From assembly GCA_030840885.1 (NCBI GenBank), contig JAVEDQ010000095.1, positions 1 to 6,359 of the forward strand: a stretch of DNA of 6,359 nt, read 5' to 3'. The translations under genes and the position numbers were made by a program. Source of the DNA: Frankiaceae bacterium. Its GTDB lineage: Bacteria > Actinomycetota > Actinomycetes > Frankiales > Frankiaceae. Below the pieces are notes generated by a model that was not told the origin of the DNA, ran no database searches, and saw nothing but the letters and a program-made list of their open reading frames with translations. Every line of letters begins with the position of its first letter. Within the stretch, counting starts at the first letter, position 1. Below are positions 1 to 6,359 of the stretch, in pieces.

Positions 1-1462
1 CGCCCGGAGCCGCGGCGGTCTGAGCAGTCGGAGCCAGCGGCAGCCGGACCGAGACGGTCAGGCCACCACCCGCTGTCGGCGAGGCGGAGATGCGCCCACC
101 CATGGCATCGACGAACCCGCGGGCGACAGCGAGGCCAAGGCCGAGGCCCTCGCGGCGGCCGCGGTCATCGAGCCGCTGGAAGGGCTCGAAGATGCGCTCG
201 AGGTCGGCCACGGCCACCCCGGCACCGTCGTCGGCGACGTGCAGCACGACAGCGCCGGTCTCGCCATCTCCGGTCTCGGCGGTCGCGCTGAGCGTGATGC
301 GGCCGCCGCCGTGTTGCACGGCATTGGCGACGAGGTTCGCCACCACGCGTTCGAGCAGGCCCGGGTCGGCCTGCACCGCGGGCAGGTCCTCGCCGATCTC
401 CCAGTGGACGGCGGGGCTGCCGACGCTGCGCACCGCCTCCGCGACAGTGCCGTCGAGGACGACGGGTTCAACGACCGCGCGGACCATCCCGGCCTCGAGC
501 CGACTGAGGTCGAGCAGGTTGGCGAGCAACCGCCCGAGCTGGTCGGCCGACTCCTCGATCGTCGCGTGCAGCTCCTCGGTCTGTTCCTGGGAGAAGGCGA
601 CGTCGGACTGGCGCAGACTCGAAACCGCGGCCTTGATACCGGCGAGCGGGGTCCGCAGATCGTGACCGACCGCGGCGAGCAGCGTGGTCCGCAACGACTC
701 GGCGGCGGACAGCCGCTCGGCGGCGGCCGCCTGCTCGGCGAGCCGTGCACTGCGCACGGCCGTGCCGACCGCGGCGGCGAAGCGGCCGAGCAGCCGCGTG
801 TCCTCGGCGAACAACGGCGGTCCGGTGAGCACGAGGCGGAGGGTCCGGTCGTCGGCGACGTCCAGGGTCCGCTCCACCGCAGTGCTGCTGCCGGGCGCCG
901 TACCGGTCTGTTCGGCCAGCACCGTCCAGCCGTCGACGGCAGCGGTGCGTTCCTCGACGCGGACGGTGGCGACCGGGAAGGCCTGCGTGAGCTCGTCGAG
1001 CACGCTGGTCAGACCGACCTCGGCGGGGGCTTCGCGCGCCAGCCGCGCAACCAGGTCGGACTCCGCGTCGGCCCGCGCCGCCTGCGCGGCCGAGGCCGCG
1101 GCGTACTCGACGACGGCCGAGACCGCGGCGGCAACGACGATGAAGACGACCAGGGCGAGCACGTGGTCGCGCTGGCCGATCGCCAGCGTGCCGAGCGGCG
1201 GCGTGAAGTACCAGTTCAGCAGCAGGAACCCCGTGACGGCACCGACGAGCGCCGGCCCGAGCCCTCCGACGGTCGCCACCGCCACGACGAGCAGGAGGAA
1301 CAGCAGCACCTGGCTGGGCAGCGACAGCGTCCCCCGGAGCGGCACCAGACACGCGGTCAACAGCGGCGGCGCGACCACCGCGAGCAGCAGGCCCAGCGCG
1401 AGACGGCGCCGCGGTAGGGCGCGGCCGACCCGGAAGCCCGGCCGGGCGGCTGCAGGAGCCAT
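1..1462 (-). CDS. KdpD-like sensor histidine kinase (DUF4118 type), C-terminus cut by window edge
   Basis: Membrane sensor kinase of a two-component system, probably sensing potassium or osmotic state. At least 487 codons are visible with no stop before base 1. Residues about 20-120 form four hydrophobic helices, including the DUF4118/KdpD-typical NWYFTPPLGTL (83-93). A GAF-like linker follows (about 130-235). The dimerisation/phosphoacceptor helix has GHDLRTPL with the phospho-His at 267. The ATPase domain has an N box (N380 in VANAVQH), a G1 box DDGAG (411-415) and a G2 box GLGLGL (439-444). Full-length KdpD (about 900 residues in E. coli) has an N-terminal KdpD domain plus a USP domain before the membrane helices; both are absent here. 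The ATG at 1462 lies 32 bp after the KimA stop, which suggests co-transcription. No clear Shine-Dalgarno sequence precedes it, and no in-frame start was seen in the roughly 80 bases upstream that were read. The cognate KdpE-like regulator is not in the window and may follow beyond base 1. The family assignment is firm; the stimulus is inferred. Confidence 0.9.
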   Translation of the reverse strand, partial: MAPAAARPGFRVGRALPRRRLALGLLLAVVAPPLLTACLVPLRGTLSLPSQVLLFLLLVVAVATVGGLGPALVGAVTGFLLLNWYFTPPLGTLAIGQRDHVLALVVFIVVAAAVSAVVEYAAASAAQAARADAESDLVARLAREAPAEVGLTSVLDELTQAFPVATVRVEERTAAVDGWTVLAEQTGTAPGSSTAVERTLDVADDRTLRLVLTGPPLFAEDTRLLGRFAAAVGTAVRSARLAEQAAAAERLSAAESLRTTLLAAVGHDLRTPLAGIKAAVSSLRQSDVAFSQEQTEELHATIEESADQLGRLLANLLDLSRLEAGMVRAVVEPVVLDGTVAEAVRSVGSPAVHWEIGEDLPAVQADPGLLERVVANLVANAVQHGGGRITLSATAETGDGETGAVVLHVADDGAGVAVADLERIFEPFQRLDDRGRREGLGLGLAVARGFVDAMGGRISASPTAGGGLTVSVRLPLAPTAQTAAAPG

Positions 1463-1473
1463 GCGTGCAGCGT

Positions 1474-1486
1474 GCCACGCCGTGGC
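1474..1486. repeat. 13-bp palindrome between the transporter and the kinase
   Basis: GCCACG-C-CGTGGC is a perfect odd palindrome lying between the transporter stop (1495) and the kinase ATG (1462), ending 11 bases before the ATG. As RNA it could fold a 5-bp GCCAC/GTGGC stem with a 3-nt loop, where a ribosome binding site would normally be. As DNA it could be a small operator. Short GC-rich palindromes are common in such genomes, so its function is uncertain. Confidence 0.35.
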
Positions 1487-1494
1487 GTCGAGGA

Positions 1495-3477
1495 TCAGCG
1501 ACGTCCACCGACGGTCGCGTCGAGCCGCTCGTCGAGGCGCTGGTCCAGGGCCTCGGTGCGATCGGCCGAGCTGTGCAGGAGGTAGGGCACGCTGATGACC
1601 ATCGCGCCGGGGACGAACAGCAGCCGTGCCTTCAGCCGCAGCGCGCTCTGGTTGTGCAGCACCTGTTCCCACCAGTGCCCCACGACGTACTCCGGCACGA
1701 AGACGGCGACGACGTCCCGCGCGCCGGCGCTGCTGCGCGCGAGGTCACGGATGTGGCGCAGCAGCGGCCGCGTCATGTCGCGATAGGGCGAGTCGAGCAC
1801 CACCAGGTCGACGGGGACGCCGCGGGCCGCCCACTGCTCGCGCAGCTCGGCCGTTTCCGCCGGATCGGTCTGCACGGTGAGCGCGACCAGGTCGTGCGGT
1901 CGCGTCGCCTTGGCGTAGGCCAGCGCCTGCAGCGTCGGTGCGTGGAGCTTCGAGACGAGGACGACGCCGTGCACACGGGTGGGCAGCAGCACCCCGCCCG
2001 GTGCAGGGTCGAGCTCGGCCTTCACCGACGAGTAGTGCCGCGCGATCGCCTTCATGAGCAGGAACAGCAGCGGCATCGCGACCACGACGATCCAGGCACC
2101 GTGGACGAACTTCGTCGCGAGCACCAGTACGAGCACGACGGCGGTCGCGGTCGCACCGAGCGCGTTCACGAACTGTCGGCCGCGCACACCGCTGACCGTC
2201 GGCGCGGCTCCGTTCCCGTCGGCACGCCGGACCTTCTGCCAATGCCGCACCATCCCGAGCTGGCTCAGTGTGAACGAGAGGAACACCCCGATGATGTACA
2301 GCTGGATCAGCCGGGTGACCTGGGCATCGAAGGCGACGATCAGGACGCCCGCGAGGGCGGTGAGCAGCACGATGCCGTTGCTGTAGACCAGCCGGTCGCC
2401 GCGGCGCGAGAGCTGACGCGGGAGGTAGCTGTCCTTGCTCAGGATCGAGGCGAGCACCGGGAAGCCGTTGTAGGCCGTGTTCGCCGCGAGCACCAGGATC
2501 GCTGCGGTGAACGCCTGCAGCAGGTAGAACGCCAGGCCCTGCCCGAACACGGCGAGGCCGAGCTGGCTCAGCGCCGTCTTCTGCTCCTGCCCCGCCGGCA
2601 ACCCGACCAGCGCCGACGGGTTCTCGGCCATGTGGACCTTCGCCACGACGGCGAGGGCGGTGATGCCGGCGAACATCAGGACAGCAAGCGTGCCCATGGC
2701 CACCAGCGTGCGGGCCGCGTTCCCACTCTTCGGCGGCCGGAAGGCCGGGACACCGTTACTGATCGCTTCGACCCCGGTCAGCGCCGTGCAGCCGGAGGCG
2801 AAGGCGCGCAGGGCGAGGAAGACGGTCAGCATTCCGCCGGTGTGCTGCACGGCCGTGATGGAGTACTGCGCGCTCTCGGCGGTGACCTGGTGGCCGGTGG
2901 CGAGCTTCAGGCCGGCGACAGCGAGCATCGCGAAGACCGCCACGATGAAGCCGTAGGTCGGTAGGGCGAACGCGGTGCCCGACTCGCGGACGCCCCGCAG
3001 GTTGGCGAGGCAGAGGAGGACGATGAACAGCAGCGAGAGCGAGACCGCGTGCGGTACCAGCGACGGCACGGCGCTCGTGATGGCCGCGACGCCGGCGACG
3101 ACGCTGACCGCGACGGTCAGCACGTAGTCGACGAGCAGGGCGCTCGCGGCGACGAGTGCCGCGGTCGGGCCGAGGTTGTCCCTGCTGACCGCGTAGGCAC
3201 CTCCGCCGTTGGGGTAGGCGAAGCAGGTCTGCCGGTAGGACGCGACGACGATGACGAGCAGCGCGACGACGCCGACGGCGAGCCATGGCGTCAGGTGCAG
3301 CAGGGCGAGGCCGCCGAGACCGAGCACGAGCACGATCTGCTCGGTGGCGTAGGCGACGGAAGAGAGCGGGTCGCTGCAGAAGACCGGCAGGGCGATCCGC
3401 TTGGGCAGCAGGGTGTCGTCGAGCCGGTCGCTGCGCAGCGGCCGGCCGACGAGGATGCGCTTGCCGAACAGGGGCAC
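1495..3477 (-). CDS. kimA: KimA-family potassium/proton symporter (APC superfamily)
   Basis: Inner-membrane K+ uptake transporter, 660 residues from GTG 3477. The first part is about 12 hydrophobic helices (to about residue 475), followed by a cytoplasmic USP-like C-terminal domain (about 480-660). Recalled against B. subtilis KimA (YdaO), it aligns without gaps through residue 125. It keeps SDPLSSVAY (35-43, with D36 and Y43), YPNGGGAY (88-95), [12 protein letters not shown] (114-125, with D117 and T121), TGVEAISN (234-241), [10 protein letters not shown] and the C-terminal HNQSA (608-612). D36, Y43, D117 and T121 are positions I recall as K+-site residues in KimA. The frame stays open to an ATG at 3612 (705 residues). 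The extra 45 residues are arginine-rich and have no counterpart in KimA, while GTG 3477 has a GGAG five bases upstream. In Firmicutes KimA is inhibited by c-di-AMP; whether this one is cannot be seen. A generic amino acid permease is the alternative but fits less well. Confidence 0.88.
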   Translation of the reverse strand: MPLFGKRILVGRPLRSDRLDDTLLPKRIALPVFCSDPLSSVAYATEQIVLVLGLGGLALLHLTPWLAVGVVALLVIVVASYRQTCFAYPNGGGAYAVSRDNLGPTAALVAASALLVDYVLTVAVSVVAGVAAITSAVPSLVPHAVSLSLLFIVLLCLANLRGVRESGTAFALPTYGFIVAVFAMLAVAGLKLATGHQVTAESAQYSITAVQHTGGMLTVFLALRAFASGCTALTGVEAISNGVPAFRPPKSGNAARTLVAMGTLAVLMFAGITALAVVAKVHMAENPSALVGLPAGQEQKTALSQLGLAVFGQGLAFYLLQAFTAAILVLAANTAYNGFPVLASILSKDSYLPRQLSRRGDRLVYSNGIVLLTALAGVLIVAFDAQVTRLIQLYIIGVFLSFTLSQLGMVRHWQKVRRADGNGAAPTVSGVRGRQFVNALGATATAVVLVLVLATKFVHGAWIVVVAMPLLFLLMKAIARHYSSVKAELDPAPGGVLLPTRVHGVVLVSKLHAPTLQALAYAKATRPHDLVALTVQTDPAETAELREQWAARGVPVDLVVLDSPYRDMTRPLLRHIRDLARSSAGARDVVAVFVPEYVVGHWWEQVLHNQSALRLKARLLFVPGAMVISVPYLLHSSADRTEALDQRLDERLDATVGGRR

Positions 3478-3482
3478 GGGGA

Positions 3483-3486
3483 CTCC
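3483..3486 (-). promoter_or_regulatory. Ribosome binding site that decides the kimA start
   Basis: On the minus strand GGAG is followed by five bases (TCCCC) and then GTG at 3477-3475. It is the best-placed Shine-Dalgarno candidate for this gene. It supports the 660-residue product over the 705-residue version starting at 3612, and the recalled KimA alignment points to the same start. Confidence 0.7.
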
Positions 3487-3487
3487 A

Positions 3488-3508
3488 CTTCGAAGGCTGT
3501 CCTCGAAG
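3488..3508 (-). promoter_or_regulatory. Leader hairpin next to the kimA ribosome binding site
   Basis: Read as minus-strand RNA, CUUCGAGG (3508-3501), loop ACAG (3500-3497) and CCUUCGAAG (3496-3488) form an eight-pair stem with one bulged U. The stem ends one base before the GGAG Shine-Dalgarno core, so it could modulate ribosome access. There is no U-tract, so it is not a standard terminator. I see no recognisable ydaO/c-di-AMP riboswitch in the short 141-base leader. Confidence 0.35.
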
Positions 3509-3540
3509 CCTCGACGCACCGGAGCTGTCCGCGGCCGCCC

Positions 3541-3591
3541 TTGACGGCACCTTGGCGCGCCGAGCTGCGGATTTGACGCCGTCTTGACGCC
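3541..3591. promoter_or_regulatory. TTGACGCC direct repeats upstream of kimA, candidate response-regulator operator
   Basis: TTGACGCC occurs at 3573-3580 and again at 3584-3591, exactly 11 bp apart. A related TTGACGG lies at 3541-3547, 32 bp (about three helical turns) from the first copy. Tandem half-sites on one face of the helix are the usual binding pattern of OmpR/KdpE-family response regulators. They sit between the acyl-CoA ligase stop and the kimA start, where a kimA promoter would be. I could not assign -35/-10 boxes. The operator role is inferred; the repeats are directly seen. Confidence 0.4.
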
Positions 3592-3618
3592 GGCCGAGCC
3601 CGGCAGCCCCACAGCCCC

Positions 3619-5274
<1,656 letters not shown>

Positions 5275-5310
5275 CGGCCCATGCTGTCAACCGGGTGACC
5301 CGCGGCACAA
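5275..5310 (-). promoter_or_regulatory. Candidate leaderless promoter of the acyl-CoA ligase with palindromic operator
   Basis: On the minus strand TTGTGC (5310-5305), an 18-base spacer and CAGCAT (5286-5281) precede ATG 5274 by six bases. That distance would put the transcript start on the start codon itself. The spacer contains CGGGT-G-ACCCG (plus strand 5292-5302), a typical position for a repressor operator. The match to the consensus hexamers is modest, so this is a hypothesis based on spacing. Confidence 0.35.
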
Positions 5311-5319
5311 GAGGTGCCG
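5303..5319. repeat. Inverted repeat CGGCAC-N5-GTGCCG overlapping the ligase promoter
   Basis: A perfect 6-bp inverted repeat with a 5-bp spacer (AAGAG), directly adjoining the CGGGTGACCCG palindrome and covering the putative -35 of the ligase promoter. The 17-bp length is typical of a dimeric repressor site, for example the TetR family that often controls fatty-acid genes. No such regulator gene is in the window. Confidence 0.35.
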
Positions 5320-5347
5320 AACACCCGGAGCACTTGACCCTCCGTCA

Positions 5348-5363
5348 GGGGGTTGCCACCCCC
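5348..5363. repeat. GGGGGT-TGCC-ACCCCC inverted repeat in the divergent region
   Basis: A perfect 6-bp stem with a TGCC tetraloop just upstream of the RsbW-like reading frame, which opens after the TAA at 5369-5371. It could be an operator or a transcript hairpin. TTGACC at 5334-5339 is a possible plus-strand -35 box, but I found no acceptable -10 to go with it. Confidence 0.3.
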
Positions 5364-5419
5364 CGTGCTAAGGGCACGTAACGGACATCGACCTACATCG
5401 CCACCTTGATGGCTCACCC

Positions 5420-5448
5420 ACCAGCCCGCGGTTCGCCCGCGGGCTGGT
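5420..5448 (+). promoter_or_regulatory. 12-bp perfect hairpin just before the RsbW-like TTG start
   Basis: ACCAGCCCGCGG, loop TTCGC, then the exact reverse complement: twelve pairs, mostly G-C, with a five-base loop. No T-tract follows, as is often the case for actinobacterial terminators. It lies eleven bases before TTG 5459 and inside the region where the RsbW-like frame still looks coding. It may be an attenuator or terminator in the leader, a barrier to read-through between divergent units, or coding DNA that happens to be palindromic. Confidence 0.5.
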
Positions 5449-5458
5449 CCGTGGCGCC

Positions 5459-5746
5459 TTGGCGTCCCGCCGTGAGATCGACGTCTGCGACACCGCCGAG
5501 CTGCTGACCAGTGAGCTCGTCACCAACGCGCTGCTGCACGCCGGGACGGATCTGGTCGTCCACGTCGAGGACCACGACGGGGCGGTGCGCATCGCCGTCG
5601 AGGACGGCTCCGACGACGAACCGACGCTCGGTGAGCTGGACAGCATCGACCTCGGCGGCCGCGGTCTCCCGCTCATCGCCGCCATGGCGGAGTGCTGGGG
5701 ATGGGAACCGCTGGCCCACGGCAAGCGGGTCTGGTTCGAGGTCTAG
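5459..5746 (+). CDS. RsbW-like ATP-binding regulatory protein (HATPase_c_2), start uncertain
   Basis: Small cytoplasmic GHKL ATPase of the anti-sigma-factor/serine-kinase type. From TTG 5459 it has 95 residues, with the N box TSELVTNALLHAG (17-29), G1-like VEDGSDDEP (47-55), G2 box GGRGL (66-70) and the usual ending KRVWFEV. That is short for a family of about 120-140 residues. The same frame is open back to a TAA at 5369-5371. It encodes IDLHRHLDG and SPRFARGLVRGAL, which resemble the first strand and helix of the family. That stretch has no ATG, GTG or TTG; the candidates are GTA 5378, ATC 5387 or CTG 5444. TTG 5459 is therefore the only conventional start, but it probably truncates the fold. 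No anti-anti-sigma or sigma gene is adjacent, so its partner is unknown. Its stop overlaps that of the convergent oxidoreductase. Confidence 0.72.
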   Translation: MASRREIDVCDTAELLTSELVTNALLHAGTDLVVHVEDHDGAVRIAVEDGSDDEPTLGELDSIDLGGRGLPLIAAMAECWGWEPLAHGKRVWFEV

Positions 5747-6204
5747 CTGACCAACCGGGCCGGGAAGCCACCGGTGGCGATGGGTCCCCAGCGTTCGAGC
5801 GTGACCCGGATCAGGCTCTTGTCCTGCTTGCGCATCGCCTCGCGGTACTCGTCCCAGTCGGGGTGCTCGCCGGAGATGTTCCGGAAGTACTCCACGAGCC
5901 CGTCGAGCGCGTCCGGCATGTCGAGGACCTCGGCGGTGCCCTCCACCTGCACCCAGGCGCCGTTCCACTCGTCGGACAGGATGCACGCCGTCACGCGGGG
6001 GTCGCGCCGGAGGTTCGTCACCTTCGCCCGCTCCGGATAGGTCGAGATGACCAGCCGCCCCTCGCCGTCCAGCCCGGACGTCACCGGCGAGGTCTGCGGC
6101 CGGCCGTCGGACCTCGTGGTGACGAGCAGGCACTTGTGCCGCGGCCGGTGGAACTCGAGCAGTTCGTCGCGTTCGACGCGGTCGGCGGTGGCGATGTTCG
6201 GCAT
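5743..6204 (-). CDS. PPOX-class F420-dependent oxidoreductase
   Basis: Split-beta-barrel flavin/deazaflavin-binding protein of 153 residues, a normal length for the FDOR-B/PPOX F420 family, probably a cytoplasmic homodimer. Visible family marks are the N-terminal strand pair KCLLVTTRSDGRPQTSPV, then STYPERAKVTNLRRDPRVTACIL (the conserved K-x-x-N-L-R-x-D-P-R-V core that contacts the cofactor phosphate region), WVQVEGTAEV and a C-terminal WGPIATGGFPARLVS. These proteins bind F420 and reduce varied substrates; the substrate here is not predictable. FMN or heme binding is an alternative within the same fold. ATG 6204 has no good Shine-Dalgarno sequence but has a promoter-like pattern fitting leaderless transcription. 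It lies 54 bp after the mutase stop on the same strand. Its TAG overlaps the TAG of the convergent RsbW-like gene. Confidence 0.9.
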   Translation of the reverse strand: MPNIATADRVERDELLEFHRPRHKCLLVTTRSDGRPQTSPVTSGLDGEGRLVISTYPERAKVTNLRRDPRVTACILSDEWNGAWVQVEGTAEVLDMPDALDGLVEYFRNISGEHPDWDEYREAMRKQDKSLIRVTLERWGPIATGGFPARLVS

Positions 6205-6238
6205 GCGCCCATTCTCGCAGTCATGTTTTCAGGGTCAG
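6204..6238 (-). promoter_or_regulatory. Candidate leaderless promoter of the F420-type oxidoreductase
   Basis: On the minus strand CTGACC (6238-6233), a 16-base spacer and GAGAAT (6216-6211) are followed by six bases and ATG 6204. The A and T most conserved in -10 boxes are present, and the spacing places the transcript start at the ATG. The layout closely parallels that before the acyl-CoA ligase. Confidence 0.4.
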
Positions 6239-6258
6239 GGCGGCCCCGCGCCGGTAGG

Positions 6259-6359
6259 TCAGAACTGCGGCGGCTCGGTGTAGACGCCCCACTCGTCGCG
6301 CAGCGCGTCGCAGATCTCGCCGAGCGTCGCCTCGGCCCGGACGGCGTCCAGCATCGGCG
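6259..6359 (-). CDS. 3' end of acyl-CoA (methylmalonyl-CoA-type) mutase large subunit
   Basis: Only the last 33 codons before TGA 6261-6259 are in the window; the gene continues past base 6359. The peptide contains RAEATLGEICDALRDEWG and ends VYTEPPQF. This closely resembles the C-terminus of the large subunit of cobalamin-dependent acyl-CoA mutases (methylmalonyl-CoA or isobutyryl-CoA type), where the EAT-x-GE-x-CDALR-x-x-WG pattern is characteristic. The full enzyme would interconvert branched and linear acyl-CoA isomers with a B12-binding small subunit. Which isomer pair cannot be told from this fragment. It is on the same strand as the oxidoreductase, 54 bp upstream of it, but that gene seems to have its own promoter. 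Confidence 0.75.
   Translation of the reverse strand, partial: PMLDAVRAEATLGEICDALRDEWGVYTEPPQF

Noticed and set aside
239..1417. Plus-strand frame of 392 codons, and minus-strand frames at 58-750 and 468-1508
   Set aside because: All overlap the histidine kinase, whose H, N, G1 and G2 boxes read cleanly in the frame starting at 1462. These are out-of-frame shadows, rich in Arg, Ser and Pro.
1465..2964. Long plus-strand frame (499 codons) opposite kimA, rich in His, Arg, Glu and Gln
   Set aside because: It is the antisense shadow of a well-conserved transporter in GC-rich DNA. Its composition is low-complexity and it resembles no protein family.
3589..3604. GCCGG-N6-CCGGC as a terminator after the acyl-CoA ligase
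   Set aside because: The stem is only five pairs, with no T-tract, in GC-rich sequence. It is too weak to call a terminator.
3478..3618. ydaO-type c-di-AMP riboswitch upstream of kimA
   Set aside because: The leader is short and I recognise none of the conserved core of that riboswitch. Only a simple hairpin is visible.
5334..5364. MerR-type promoter (TTGACC with extended spacer) for the RsbW-like gene
   Set aside because: No acceptable -10 hexamer falls at 17-20 bases; that position is a run of C. The inverted repeat is not placed as MerR-family sites are.

Overview
This is a GC-rich window (roughly 70% by eye) from an actinobacterium. The evidence is the base composition, the GTG and possibly TTG starts, candidate leaderless promoters, a PPOX-fold protein of the F420-binding type, a FadD35/ACSF2-like acyl-CoA ligase and an RsbW-like ATPase. 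The order or genus cannot be fixed from the sequence alone. Almost everything is coded on the minus strand; the only plus-strand gene is the RsbW-like one.

Layout in minus-strand reading order, right to left. The last 33 residues of an acyl-CoA (methylmalonyl-CoA-type) mutase large subunit (6259-6359) are followed by a PPOX-fold F420-type oxidoreductase (5743-6204). The RsbW-like protein (about 5378/5459-5746) runs toward it, and the two stop codons overlap in a single CTAG. A compact divergent region (5275-5458) holds several inverted repeats and a 12-bp hairpin. Then come an acyl-CoA ligase (3619-5274), a KimA-type potassium transporter (1495-3477) and, 32 bp later, a KdpD-like sensor histidine kinase (1462 down past base 1, truncated by the window).

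The most coherent unit is the left half. A KimA-family K+ transporter is followed closely by a short KdpD-like kinase that has the four-helix DUF4118 region but lacks the usual N-terminal KdpD/USP sensor. The leader upstream of the transporter has TTGACGCC repeats at helical spacing and a hairpin touching the ribosome binding site. Together this looks like a self-contained potassium-homeostasis cassette whose response regulator probably lies just outside the window. The other genes (acyl-CoA ligase, mutase, oxidoreductase, RsbW-like ATPase) look like ordinary actinobacterial metabolism and regulation. Exceptions are the missing canonical start of the RsbW-like gene and the shared promoter/start pattern of the ligase and the oxidoreductase.
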